A stretch of 64,000 nucleotides of DNA. It comes from PALSA-1006 sp964571195 (GTDB lineage Bacteria > Pseudomonadota > Gammaproteobacteria > Burkholderiales > Gallionellaceae). This document shows, piece by piece, positions 33,912-42,739 of this stretch (position 1 is the first letter of the stretch; every line of letters starts with the position of its first letter). The notes under the pieces were generated by a model that saw only the letters and a list, made by a program, of their open reading frames with translations, did not search any database and was not told the origin of the DNA. Both the position numbers and the translations under genes were made by a program. Location of the stretch: positions 1 to 64,000 of the forward strand of contig CAZNAD010000008.1 of the NCBI GenBank assembly GCA_964571195.1. The letters run 5' to 3'.

Positions 33912-36476
33912 ATGGGGCGGGCCATTTATCGCTGGATGCTTGCCGCGTCTATCATGCTCTTGTTTTTGGGGGGCCTTGCGGGGGGGGGGCATCACGCGAT
34001 ACAGGAAAATACGCAAGCGCTTGCGAAACCCATCCAGCTCTGGCGTGGAGTTATCAACCGCGAATGGCAGCCCTTCCTAGAGCAGCGTTTTATGATGCAT
34101 ATTCATGGGTTGCGTGCCTTTCTTATCCTCTCTTACAATGAGGCGCGGCATAGGCTGTTTCCCTCGCGCCCCAATGCTGGGTATGTTTGGACTCCAGAGC
34201 TCGGATACTATCCCGTAGATTCCATCCGGCGCTTGAATCAAGATGTTTTGCGTCATGATGTTATCGAGCAGCACTATCAGCGTGCCGCACGCCGGTTAAG
34301 AATTTTGCAAGAAATACTCAGTCATCATGGCGTTACCATGATAGTGGTGGCACCTCCGCCCAAAGCAAGAATTTATCCTGAATATATCGCCCGCTATCTG
34401 ATTGTTCCATCTGCTTCCATCATGAACCAAGCCATCTCCTATGGCGATGTGTTGGAAAAAAACGGGGTCAACGTTCTCAATGTGCAGCGAGCATTCTTAG
34501 AGGGAAAATCCTCCTCCCCATGGGCATTTTTCGCAACAACCGGCTTTCATTGGAATTTCTGGGCAGCATGTACGGAGACTGATGCTATCCTAAGAAGAGT
34601 CGAGACTTTGACTCAGCACTCATTTTTCAAGGTTGATTGTTCTGATGTCGAATATGGCAGATCAAAAGGCGCAGATGCGGATATCGCGGCGATCTTGAAT
34701 ATATTTTCCACGCAAAAGGTAATCGGTGAGACTCCCTTTCCGAGATTCGTCCAGAGGGGAGTGGACTCAGGTTATGCTCCGAAGATGATTATTATCGGGG
34801 ATAGTTTCTCTGATCAAATTTTACACTCGCTATTGAATTCCTTGCCGGAAATGCGTTGGGAGCCAAGTTGGTTGATAAGATACGACGGTTTCAGTTCGCG
34901 ACAAACATTCGGGATGGATGGCGGAATAAAGTCTCAGACTGCATTGCAACATAACGAAGCGTTATCGGAGATTTTGACGAAGGAGATTCTGGTTATTGAG
35001 GTGTCTGACGGAGTCACATATCGTGAGGCTGCACAACTCGATAGTATGGAGCACGGTGCAACACGGACGCTGCTGGGAGAATTCTTAAAAAGAGGCATGC
35101 ACACTCTGGATGATTTCTTGACGAGTGGATGGCGTTCGACTGGCAAGAAGCAATGGCGAACCACAGGCTCAATAGCGAGCTTTGCGATATCGCCATCTGC
35201 CAATGGTGATATCACAGAGCTGGTTTTAGATGTAGAGTCTCAACGTCCGTACGGGGTATCGTCGCGCCGTGTTGATGTGTTACTTGATGGCATGCCAATA
35301 GGTCAGGCTTCCTTGGCTCCGGGGCGTGGCACTGTAAAATTGACGCTACCCAGCGTGAGCCAATGGCAAGACGCCTTGGTGTCAGAGGTTTCGTTGCGAG
35401 ATCCCTCTGGTCACCCTCTTGATTTGATATTGCATGCGGTTCGCAACGGTGGTCTTGGTGCTGAATTTAGAAGTGTGCAACAAGCTGCTGCCAATATGGC
35501 ATCGACAAAAAAGAAAGCTGATCATACTGGCTTCCCCAGCATCAATCTGATGAAAAATGTGATTGATGAAGAAATATCTGTAACAGGATTGAGCGACATT
35601 GAAAGCAATGATAAAGGTAGTTGGCGGTGGGCTACCGGCCCGGTGACTCGCCTTAAGTTTTACGTTGACCCATCTTTGTCCGAAGCGGCGCGTTATGCGC
35701 TATTCAGACTTGCGTTAAAGAATGGAGTATCTATTCCTGGGCAAGCGGTGACTATCAAGCTAAATGATAAGGAGATACACCGTTTCTCATCATCCGAAAT
35801 TGCTAGTCGCGAATTGATCGATGCAGACATGGCATTGTTGCTTAGCAAGGGAATGAATGTTTTAGAGCTGGGCTATTCAGATTGGAATCATGGGAGTAAG
35901 GATTATTCTCCAGACCCAAGAAAACTTGCAGTCGTGGTGATGGATTTTTCTCTTGCGTCATATCCGGCGGGCCAAAAATTCCCCAATAAAGGTGGATTGC
36001 TAGCCTTGCGCGAACCGCCAGCTTCCCCGCAAAAATGGCCTGTCGATTTATTTGCCAAAGAAATTCGTGCCGACATTGAAGTGATCGGTCTGAGTGATTT
36101 GGAAAGTAATGCCACGGATAGTTGGCGATGGGCTACCGGACCTTCAACACGTATAAAATTTTTCGTGAACCCGGACATGCCTGAGTCGGCCCGGCAACTG
36201 CTACTGAAATTTGCTTTTAAAAATGGAGTGCCCATTCCCGATCAGTCCGTGGATATTCTTCTCAATGGTAGGGTGATTCATCGCTTCTCTGCAAAAGAGA
36301 TCGGTGTGCAAAAAATGGTCGAAGCTGATTTGGCAATCAGTGCTGAAAAAGGCAACAATGTGCTGGAATTTCGTTACCTAGATTGTAATCACTGCAAAAA
36401 GAACTACGGCTCGAATGATCCTCGTAAGCTTGCGGTAGTGGTTACGCGCCTATCGCTTTCGGATACACGGCGGTAA
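33912..36476 (+). CDS. AlgJ/AlgX-like SGNH protein with duplicated C-terminal modules
   Basis: An 854-residue protein: an N-terminal membrane anchor (~8-27), a periplasmic SGNH-type domain related to AlgJ/AlgX (~30-375) with IIIGDSFSDQ (G296-D297-S298 the nucleophile elbow) and FHWN (H213), a beta domain (~400-540), then two similar modules (~552-684 and ~715-854), each with GLSD.ES, SWRWATGP and DPRKLAVVV. AlgJ/AlgX partners of MBOAT proteins move acyl groups onto polysaccharides, and an AlgI-like MBOAT lies downstream. The usual D-x-H of the family reads G-F-H here, so the Asp is missing. A 10-G run sits near the start. O-acetylation of a surface glycan is the likely role. Confidence 0.75.
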   Translation: MGRAIYRWMLAASIMLLFLGGLAGGGHHAIQENTQALAKPIQLWRGVINREWQPFLEQRFMMHIHGLRAFLILSYNEARHRLFPSRPNAGYVWTPELGYYPVDSIRRLNQDVLRHDVIEQHYQRAARRLRILQEILSHHGVTMIVVAPPPKARIYPEYIARYLIVPSASIMNQAISYGDVLEKNGVNVLNVQRAFLEGKSSSPWAFFATTGFHWNFWAACTETDAILRRVETLTQHSFFKVDCSDVEYGRSKGADADIAAILNIFSTQKVIGETPFPRFVQRGVDSGYAPKMIIIGDSFSDQILHSLLNSLPEMRWEPSWLIRYDGFSSRQTFGMDGGIKSQTALQHNEALSEILTKEILVIEVSDGVTYREAAQLDSMEHGATRTLLGEFLKRGMHTLDDFLTSGWRSTGKKQWRTTGSIASFAISPSANGDITELVLDVESQRPYGVSSRRVDVLLDGMPIGQASLAPGRGTVKLTLPSVSQWQDALVSEVSLRDPSGHPLDLILHAVRNGGLGAEFRSVQQAAANMASTKKKADHTGFPSINLMKNVIDEEISVTGLSDIESNDKGSWRWATGPVTRLKFYVDPSLSEAARYALFRLALKNGVSIPGQAVTIKLNDKEIHRFSSSEIASRELIDADMALLLSKGMNVLELGYSDWNHGSKDYSPDPRKLAVVVMDFSLASYPAGQKFPNKGGLLALREPPASPQKWPVDLFAKEIRADIEVIGLSDLESNATDSWRWATGPSTRIKFFVNPDMPESARQLLLKFAFKNGVPIPDQSVDILLNGRVIHRFSAKEIGVQKMVEADLAISAEKGNNVLEFRYLDCNHCKKNYGSNDPRKLAVVVTRLSLSDTRR
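33980..33989 (+). repeat. 10-G homopolymer near the 5' end of the AlgJ-like gene
   Basis: Ten G residues encode the Gly run in LAGGGHH, about 23 codons into the gene at 33912, in the membrane-anchor region. Gain or loss of one G would shift the frame early and turn the protein off, as in classical phase-variable surface genes. Confidence 0.85.
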
Positions 36477-36485
36477 TTTATCTTT

Positions 36486-36938
36486 GTGGGAATGGCCAAT
36501 GCGGTTGCGCACACAACGGGGGAGAACATTGAGGGATGTTGTATTGTTTTTGACCCACAGGGAGCGGGTTACTGTTCCGAAGTTTCTAAAGGGATTATTT
36601 GGGGGCGCGAAAGTTATCCCAGTTTTGTGTCAGGCTATATGGCGATTTTCGGTAGAGAGCTGTGCGGGCGCTTCTGCATATGTGGTGGGGAAGCAGATCA
36701 AGGTAATCGTGGGAGAAAATCAAACAGAATTTCAAGTCGACAAAAAGTCGGCTTCCGATATTGTTATTCCCTCCATTACGGGGGGGAGGAAAAGATTATG
36801 TCTATCAGATTTCCCAAAATAATGTCCCCGGCAGAACAGGGGAGGGGCGGAGATACGCGTCACTTGGGTTTGGCGTTGGTCTCTTTGCAGATAGAAGATC
36901 AAGAGCGGGTTGACACTCGGGCTACTACACAGAGATAA
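36486..36938 (+). pseudogene. Stand-alone beta-module frame with compensating frameshifts
   Basis: This frame is open for 150 codons from GTG 36486, but only its ends look like the module seen in neighbouring proteins: IIWGRESYPSFVSGYMAI in the first part and EQGRGGDTRHLGLALVSLQ at the end. The middle makes family-like sense in another frame (about 36640-36780: WRFSVES, then GKQIKVIVGENQTEFQVD). Adding one G to the 7-G run at 36780-36786 rejoins that middle to the correct end. It therefore looks like a module gene with two opposite frameshifts, through decay, slippage or sequence error. There is no good Shine-Dalgarno. It lies between the AlgJ-like gene and the MBOAT gene, five bases before the latter. 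Confidence 0.55.
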
Positions 36939-36943
36939 AACGC

Positions 36944-38380
36944 ATGCTTTTTAATTCCCCATTATTTCTTCTTGCGTTCATCCCGTTATTTCTGATTACC
37001 TATTTTTCGGTTCCAGGTATCCGACTGCGCAATATAGTCATTGTTCTCTTCAGCACTTTCTTCTTTGCATGGGGTGATCCGGTATTTGTCTGGTATGTCA
37101 TTGCCGGAACATGGGTGGATTACCTAATCATCAAGCATGTGCTGACCAACCCGTTGTGTAGTGACAAAGTAAAAAAAGGCGGATTGATCCTTGCGATCCT
37201 GATTAATGTCGGTGCTCTGCTATTTTTTAAATACGCCAATTTTTTTGTCGATCAGGTTCAGCCGCTGATGCAGTTGCTGGGCATGGAGCGTCCGTCTTGG
37301 TACGGGGTTGCTTTGCCGCTGGGAATATCTTTTATTGCATTTCATAAGATCAGTTTCGCTGTTGATCTGTACAAGCAACGCACGGCTCCTCCGACCTCAT
37401 TCATTGACGCGTTGCTGTATATCCTGTTTTTTCCGCAGCTAATTGCGGGGCCTATCATCCGTTATCACGACATCAGTCAGCAGATCGGTGTAAGAACGCA
37501 TAGCTCGGAAGAGTTCCTCGCGGGCTTTTTTCGTTTTGCGCGCGGTTTGGGCAAGAAGGCGCTCATTGCCGATCCAGCTGGTGAGGTGGCGAGTGCAATT
37601 TTTGCATTGCCGCCGGAGAGTATGCCCGCGCACTATGCGTGGCTCGGGGTGCTCGCCTATTCAGTGCAGATTTATTTTGATTTTTCGGGTTATTCGGATA
37701 TGGCGATTGGTTTGGGGCGCATCGTCGGCTTCCGTTTTCCGGAAAATTTCAATCAGCCATACACGGCAAGGAGCGTGACCGAATTTTGGCAGCGTTGGCA
37801 TATCACGCTTTCGAATTGGATGCGGGTGTATCTGTATATTCCGTTGGGCGGGAATAGAGTTGCTCCGTGGCGTTTGTATCTCAATCTGTGGATCGTCTTT
37901 TTGATTTCCGGCCTGTGGCACGGCGCGGCTTGGAATTTCATTCTGTGGGGCGCGTATTACGGATTTTTCCTTACGCTGGAAAAAATGTGCGAGCTGCGTG
38001 GCTGGCGCTTGCCCGCACCGGCCGTGGCAAAACAATTTTTGACGTTTGTGATCGTTCTTAATGCGTGGGTGTTGTTTCGGGCAGATTCGCTGGATTATGC
38101 GATGCATATGCTGGGGCGTATGTATGGACTGCTGCCGCAATTGCAGCCGACCAGCGAGCCTTTTGCTCTCATCTTTCCGCCGCATGGTCTGGTAGTGATG
38201 GCCATCGGCATGCTTATTGCCATGATTCCTTTGCCGGAGGTCGTGCGCCGTCTGTCTGAGGTGCGGGATTCTCTCAAATTGGATACAGCGCGTTGGGCTG
38301 GCGGTGTTGTTCTGTTTATCGCGGCATTGGCCAGCATCCTAGCATCGGGTAGTAGTACGTTTCTGTATTTCCGATTTTAA
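36944..38380 (+). CDS. AlgI-like MBOAT O-acyltransferase
   Basis: A 478-residue polytopic membrane protein of the MBOAT family. It begins MLFNSPLFLLAFIPLFLITYF as AlgI-type proteins do, and shows FFPQLIAGPIIRYHD, FWQRWHITLSNWMRVYLYIP and the catalytic-His segment SGLWHGAAWNF. AlgI-type proteins carry an acyl group (usually acetyl) across the inner membrane to a periplasmic AlgJ/AlgX partner, which fits the gene at 33912. Together they should O-acetylate a surface polysaccharide. The gap to the converging iminopeptidase is 27 bp and has no clear terminator. Confidence 0.92.
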   Translation: MLFNSPLFLLAFIPLFLITYFSVPGIRLRNIVIVLFSTFFFAWGDPVFVWYVIAGTWVDYLIIKHVLTNPLCSDKVKKGGLILAILINVGALLFFKYANFFVDQVQPLMQLLGMERPSWYGVALPLGISFIAFHKISFAVDLYKQRTAPPTSFIDALLYILFFPQLIAGPIIRYHDISQQIGVRTHSSEEFLAGFFRFARGLGKKALIADPAGEVASAIFALPPESMPAHYAWLGVLAYSVQIYFDFSGYSDMAIGLGRIVGFRFPENFNQPYTARSVTEFWQRWHITLSNWMRVYLYIPLGGNRVAPWRLYLNLWIVFLISGLWHGAAWNFILWGAYYGFFLTLEKMCELRGWRLPAPAVAKQFLTFVIVLNAWVLFRADSLDYAMHMLGRMYGLLPQLQPTSEPFALIFPPHGLVVMAIGMLIAMIPLPEVVRRLSEVRDSLKLDTARWAGGVVLFIAALASILASGSSTFLYFRF

Positions 38381-38407
38381 ATCACAGGACGCAAAAATTT
38401 GTGCAAG

Positions 38408-39376
38408 TCATGCTGATTTCCAATCGCTGAAGTTGCCATGTTCTGCAAAATAATCGGTTGCCGAAATCAGTGCACGAGCCATAGGGGGCGAGAAGGGGCT
38501 GTGGCCGGTATTGGCTACCAGCTGCATATGACTCCCCGATATAGATTGATGTAGGGTCTGTGCATTCTCAGCCGTGCAGACTAAATCGAGGCTTCCGTGA
38601 AGGATGGCACAGGGTATTTTTTTCAGACTGCGAGCCATCGTTAGTAGTGTTTCTTCCCCAAGGAAACAGTATTGCGTCAGGTAATGTGCTTGAATGCGAT
38701 ATTTGGCAATCTGCTGCGCCGTTTCGTCGCTGGTCTGGGGTGTAGGTGTTTGGGTGTGTGTGGGATTGATGAGCGCGCTCTCAAATGCGCTCCAGTGTGC
38801 GGCGGCGGCAGCGGCAGTGTTTGGATCATGTAGTGCCCTTGCATAATAGTGTAGGAGGTTTCCGCGCCAGCGTGGTGGTGCGAAATTGGCAAAGCTTCGC
38901 CATGCTTCCTGAAACTGCTGTCGCGAGTCCTGAAAGAACCAATCAAGATCGCGTTGTCCCGTCAAAAAGATGCCGCGCAGGATGAGGCCGGATACTCTTC
39001 TCGGATGATTTGCTGCATAGGCAATGGCAAGGCTGGCTCCCCATGAGCCGCCGAACACCAGCCAGCGGGGGATGTCGAGATGTTCGCGCAGCATTTCGAT
39101 GTCACGAATGAGGTCTGTCGTACGATTGTGCTTTATATCCCCGAGAGGTAGAGAGCGTCCGCAGCCACGCTGGTCAAGGAATACTGCACGATAACGGTCA
39201 GGATCAAAAAAACCATGTTGCTTGGGGTTGCATCCGCTACCGGGACCGCCGTGCAGGAACAACGCCGGTATTCCTTGTGGGTTGCCGCATTCCTCGAAAT
39301 AAAGGTGATGGCCCGAGCCAACATCTATCCATCCTTGCATAAAGGTGTTGACTGTCAGGTAGAGTCCAGTGTTCAA
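38408..39376 (-). CDS. pip: Proline iminopeptidase
   Basis: A 322-residue alpha/beta hydrolase that removes N-terminal proline. The start of the fold reads IDVGSGHHLYFEECGNP and HGGPGSGCNP, the nucleophile elbow is GGSWGAS, and NTGHSPF near the end holds the catalytic His. The N-terminus aligns best if translation begins at TTG 39376, because the GLYLTVNTFMQGWIDVG stretch matches the family start; an internal ATG at codon 13 would cut into it. It is divergent from the pqq operon. A small-peptide hydrolase next to pqqA is notable, though this family is usually general-purpose. Confidence 0.88.
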   Translation of the reverse strand: MNTGLYLTVNTFMQGWIDVGSGHHLYFEECGNPQGIPALFLHGGPGSGCNPKQHGFFDPDRYRAVFLDQRGCGRSLPLGDIKHNRTTDLIRDIEMLREHLDIPRWLVFGGSWGASLAIAYAANHPRRVSGLILRGIFLTGQRDLDWFFQDSRQQFQEAWRSFANFAPPRWRGNLLHYYARALHDPNTAAAAAAHWSAFESALINPTHTQTPTPQTSDETAQQIAKYRIQAHYLTQYCFLGEETLLTMARSLKKIPCAILHGSLDLVCTAENAQTLHQSISGSHMQLVANTGHSPFSPPMARALISATDYFAEHGNFSDWKSA

Positions 39377-39481
39377 GGCCGTTTAGGTGTGTGGTTCCAT
39401 GGATGTAAATTATCGCTTGTAACACAATGTCTGACCAAGGTTTTCTTGGTTGTGATGAGGTTGATAAAGTGCGTGTGTAAA

Positions 39482-39511
39482 TTGTGAATTATTGATAGAT
39501 GCGACTATAAT
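39482..39511 (+). promoter_or_regulatory. Probable sigma-70 promoter of the pqq operon
   Basis: A perfect -10 box TATAAT (39506-39511) with TTGTGA (39482-39487, 4 of 6 matches to the -35 consensus) 18 bp upstream. It lies in the pip-pqqA gap, about 74 bp ahead of the pqqA ATG. Confidence 0.5.
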
Positions 39512-39584
39512 CACGGCGGTTCAGTTTTGCCCGTTATTGGAACGCCGTCCAGAAATGGCGGCTATATCTATAGGAGATGCACTC

Positions 39585-39659
39585 ATGCAATGGACTACAC
39601 CACAAGCCTGTGATTTTCGTTTTGGTTTTGAAATCACGATGTACGTTGCCAACCGCTAA
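39585..39659 (+). CDS. pqqA: PQQ precursor peptide PqqA
   Basis: A 24-codon gene. The peptide ends FGFEITMYVANR, matching the conserved C-terminal half of PqqA, in which Glu16 and Tyr20 (spaced E-x-x-x-Y) are the residues cross-linked to form pyrroloquinoline quinone. A TAGGAG Shine-Dalgarno lies eight bases before ATG 39585. The N-terminal half (MQWTTPQACD) is variable in the family; the Cys at position 9 is unusual but outside the core. pqqB starts 18 bases after the stop. Confidence 0.95.
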   Translation: MQWTTPQACDFRFGFEITMYVANR

Positions 39660-39677
39660 GCGGGCAAGCTAAGTTCC

Positions 39678-40592
39678 GTGCGGGTACATGTGCTGGGAGC
39701 TTCGGCAGGCGGCGGGTTCCCGCAATGGAACTGCAATTGCCGTAACTGTCACGGCGTGCGCATGGGTAATCTCCGTGCACGACGCCGTACGCAATCTTCA
39801 ATTTGTGTTTCGGACGATGGTCATGAGTGGGTTTTGTTCAACGCCTCTCCTGATCTATTGCAGCAGATACAGTCGTTTCCATCCTTGCAGCCAGCACGGC
39901 GAATTCGCGATTCCGCAATTGCCGGAGTCATCCTAATTGATGGGCAGATAGACCATACGACGGGTCTTATCATGCTGAGGGAGCAAGGGCGGCCTCTGGA
40001 TATCTGGTGCACAGCCCAAGTGCACGAGGATCTGACACGTGGCAATCCGATTCTGCGCACGTTGGACTATTTCTGCGGCAGCAATTGGCATCCGATAAAT
40101 TTCGGTGTGCCGTTCTTTCTGCCGGAGTTGCCGCATTTGGAATTCACGGCCTTGCCGCTGCAGAGTAAAGCTGCGCCATATTCTCCGCACCGTAATCATT
40201 CTCATCCCGGTGACAACATCGGTGTCACTATCAAGGATTTGCGCTCCGGTAAGTCAGTCTTTTATGCTCCCGGTCTGGGGGAGATTGAGGCGCATGTGGA
40301 GGAGGCGATGCGACGCAGCGACTGTGTTCTAGTCGATGGCACATTCTGGACTAACGATGAAATGATTAATCTGGGTGTTGGTTGCAAAACTGCGCGTGAG
40401 ATCGGGCATCTGCCACAGTCGGGAGCTGGGGGGATGATCGAGCTTCTGGATCGGATGCCAGTAGGTATGCGCAAGGTGCTTATACATATCAATAACACCA
40501 ACCCTATCCTCGATGAGGACAGCGCCGAGCATGGGCTATTGGTCGCTCATGGGATTGAGGTATCTTGGGATGGAATGGAGATAGAGCTATGA
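39678..40592 (+). CDS. pqqB: PqqB, metallo-hydrolase-fold protein of PQQ synthesis
   Basis: A 304-residue metallo-beta-lactamase-fold protein required for PQQ formation, thought to hydroxylate the Tyr-derived part of the cross-linked precursor. It starts VHVLGASAGGGFPQWNCNC, the PqqB signature with conserved Cys pairs for a structural zinc, and ends with HINNTNPILDEDS. Start is GTG 39678. Its stop overlaps the pqqC ATG. Gene order pqqA-B-C-D-E is the classic one. Confidence 0.95.
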   Translation: MRVHVLGASAGGGFPQWNCNCRNCHGVRMGNLRARRRTQSSICVSDDGHEWVLFNASPDLLQQIQSFPSLQPARRIRDSAIAGVILIDGQIDHTTGLIMLREQGRPLDIWCTAQVHEDLTRGNPILRTLDYFCGSNWHPINFGVPFFLPELPHLEFTALPLQSKAAPYSPHRNHSHPGDNIGVTIKDLRSGKSVFYAPGLGEIEAHVEEAMRRSDCVLVDGTFWTNDEMINLGVGCKTAREIGHLPQSGAGGMIELLDRMPVGMRKVLIHINNTNPILDEDSAEHGLLVAHGIEVSWDGMEIEL

Positions 40593-41302
40593 CTGAATCC
40601 ATGAGTGATATCGGTGTTTGGGCGCGGGATCGTTTCGAGATTGAGCTACGTGAGAAAGGTAAGGCGTATCACATTTATCATCCGTTCAATGTTATGTTGA
40701 ACAGCGGCAAGGCGACTCCTGAGCAAATTCGTGGCTGGGTGGCGAATCGTTATTATTATCAGATAGCAATTCCGATCAAAGATGCCGCCATTCTTTCCAA
40801 TATGCCTGAGCGCGAGATGCGGAAGCAATGGCTTCAGAGAATTCTTGATCATGATGGACATGGTGAGGATGAGGGGGGGATTGAGGCTTGGATGCGACTT
40901 GGCCTTGCCACCGGTCTTTGTCGCGAAGAAATTGTCGATTTGCGTCATGTCCTTCCTGGGGTTCGTTTTGCTGTTGATGCCTACGTCAATTTTTGCCGTC
41001 AGCGGCCTTGGCAGGAAGCCGTATGCGCTTCACTTACGGAGCTGTTTGCGCCGACAATTCACAAACAGCGTCTTGCCAGTTGGCCAGAGCATTATCCGTG
41101 GATAGAATCGGATGGTCTCCAGTACTTCCGAAATCGGGTGACTCAAGCGCGGCGCGATGTTGAGCAGGGGCTGGCAGTGACGCTGGAGCATTTCAATACT
41201 CGCCCCTTGCAGCAGCGCGCGCTCGACATTCTTCAATTTAAGTTGGATATTTTGTGGCAGATGAACGATAGCATGCAGTTTGAATATGGACTGAATCTAT
41301 GA
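40589..41302 (+). CDS. pqqC: PqqC, pyrroloquinoline-quinone synthase
   Basis: A 237-residue helical, cofactor-free oxidase that carries out ring closure and oxidation to PQQ. It shows KGKAYHIYHPFNVMLNSGK near the N-terminus, WVANRYYYQIAIPIKDAAI, and HDGHGEDEGG, all conserved in PqqC. I place the start at ATG 40589, overlapping the pqqB stop as ATGA; the frame is open a few codons upstream but that part is not PqqC-like. It overlaps pqqD in the same manner. Confidence 0.95.
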   Translation: MTESMSDIGVWARDRFEIELREKGKAYHIYHPFNVMLNSGKATPEQIRGWVANRYYYQIAIPIKDAAILSNMPEREMRKQWLQRILDHDGHGEDEGGIEAWMRLGLATGLCREEIVDLRHVLPGVRFAVDAYVNFCRQRPWQEAVCASLTELFAPTIHKQRLASWPEHYPWIESDGLQYFRNRVTQARRDVEQGLAVTLEHFNTRPLQQRALDILQFKLDILWQMNDSMQFEYGLNL

Positions 41303-41574
41303 GTGCTAATGCGATGTCTCGGCCAAAACTGGGGCGCCTGTTCAGAATGCAATGGGAAGAGGTGCAGCAGTGTCATGTGTTGCTCTATCCTGAAGGGATG
41401 GTGCGGCTCAATCAAAGCGCAGGGGAGATTATTAAGCGCTGCGATGGAATAAGTACTGTTGATGAGATTGTGGCTGATCTGGAGTCGAGTTTCGGAGTGG
41501 CTGATCTGCGTCAGGATGTTGATACCTTTCTTGATATGGCACTGAATAAAGGCTGGCTGGTTGATGGAGAGTGA
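41299..41574 (+). CDS. pqqD: PqqD, PqqA-binding chaperone
   Basis: A 91-residue protein that presents PqqA to the radical SAM enzyme PqqE. It shows PKLGRLFRMQWEEVQQCHVL and PEGMVRLNQSAGEII, then DEIVADLESSFG, the typical wHTH-like PqqD fold. Start ATG 41299 overlaps pqqC (ATGA); its stop precedes the preferred pqqE ATG by one base. Length is normal for the stand-alone form. Confidence 0.94.
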   Translation: MSANAMSRPKLGRLFRMQWEEVQQCHVLLYPEGMVRLNQSAGEIIKRCDGISTVDEIVADLESSFGVADLRQDVDTFLDMALNKGWLVDGE

Positions 41575-41575
41575 G

Positions 41576-42706
41576 ATGCATACAACTTCCAAAATAAGTC
41601 CTCCGCTATGGTTGTTGTTGGAGCTCACGTACCGTTGCCCCTTGCATTGCCCGTTTTGCTATAACCCGGTCGACTTTGCAAAATTTGAGGAGGAGCTGTC
41701 TACTCAGGATTGGTTGCGTGTACTGAGAGAGGCTCGCCAATTAGGGGCCGTGCAATGCGGCTTTTCTGGTGGAGAGCCGCTGTTGCGGAATGATCTTGAA
41801 ATGCTCGTGGCCGAGGCTCACCGGCTTGGTTATTACACCAATCTGATCAGTTCTGGAATCGGACTTTCTGAGGCTCGTATTGCGCAGCTTCGTGCTGCTG
41901 GGCTCGATCACATCCAGCTTTCTTTTCAGGATGCGGCGCAGGAGCTCAATGATTTTCTTTCCCATGCTCGTACTTTTGAGTTTAAGCAGAGAATCAGTCA
42001 TTCGATCAAAGAACATGGCTTCCCGATGGTAATCAATTGTGTGATTCATCGTTTGAACATAGGCGATATCGGAAAGATCATAGAGATGGCGTCCGCACTC
42101 GGTGCCGAATATCTGGAACTTGCCAATGTCCAATTTTATTCATGGGCGCATGTCAATCGCGAGCATTTATTGCCGACACGAGAGCAGTTGGTGCGTGCAG
42201 AGGAAGTCGTGAACGAATATCGCTCTAGAGCGGACATGAAGATGCGCGTCTTGTTCGTTGTTCCAGATTTTTATGAAAAGCGACCAAAGCGCTGTATGAA
42301 CGGCTGGGGGAATGTGTTTTTGACAGTTACTCCAGATGGTGTTGCATTGCCCTGTCATACGGCACGTATGTTGCCGGGATTGTCGTTTCCCAATGTGCGA
42401 GATATGAGTATCGGTGAAATATGGCAGGATTCAGAAGGCTTTAATCGTTACCGAGGTACGGCATGGATGAAAGAGCCTTGTGTCAGTTGTGCCGAAAAAG
42501 AAAAGGATTTGGGGGGCTGTCGTTGTCAGGCATTTATGCTCGCGAACGATGCGGCAGCGGCAGACCCGGTTTGTGAGTTCTCCCCATATCATTCGGTGGT
42601 GTTGGCGGCGGTCGCGAGAGCTAATAATTCAAACTGCGGGGGGCTAAATTCCCCCCTTGTATTTCGCGAGGAAAAGCAGTCCAAGCTTCTGAATCGACCT
42701 TTCTGA
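41576..42706 (+). CDS. pqqE: PqqE, radical SAM PqqA peptide cyclase
   Basis: Forms the Glu-Tyr carbon-carbon bond in PqqA. The radical SAM motif is CPLHCPFC in the first 35 residues, followed by GFSGGEPLLR. The C-terminal SPASM region has CMNGWGN, PCHTARMLPGL and CVSCAEKEKDLGGCRCQA, giving ligands for auxiliary iron-sulphur clusters. I choose ATG 41576 with GGAGAGTGAG upstream; ATG 41564 or TTG 41561 are possible. It ends in an extra tail of about 40 residues. The gene converges with the MFS gene 33 bp away. Confidence 0.94.
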   Translation: MHTTSKISPPLWLLLELTYRCPLHCPFCYNPVDFAKFEEELSTQDWLRVLREARQLGAVQCGFSGGEPLLRNDLEMLVAEAHRLGYYTNLISSGIGLSEARIAQLRAAGLDHIQLSFQDAAQELNDFLSHARTFEFKQRISHSIKEHGFPMVINCVIHRLNIGDIGKIIEMASALGAEYLELANVQFYSWAHVNREHLLPTREQLVRAEEVVNEYRSRADMKMRVLFVVPDFYEKRPKRCMNGWGNVFLTVTPDGVALPCHTARMLPGLSFPNVRDMSIGEIWQDSEGFNRYRGTAWMKEPCVSCAEKEKDLGGCRCQAFMLANDAAAADPVCEFSPYHSVVLAAVARANNSNCGGLNSPLVFREEKQSKLLNRPF

Positions 42707-42739
42707 TTGTTTTGTGCCGAGTTTGCGATGAGCGTACAC

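Noticed and set aside
36484..36822. Separate 112-codon gene in the third frame
   Set aside because: Only its second half resembles the module; it is better seen as the out-of-phase middle of the 36486-36938 frame.
42707..42739. Terminator between the converging pqqE and MFS genes
   Set aside because: No inverted repeat could be found in the 33-bp gap.
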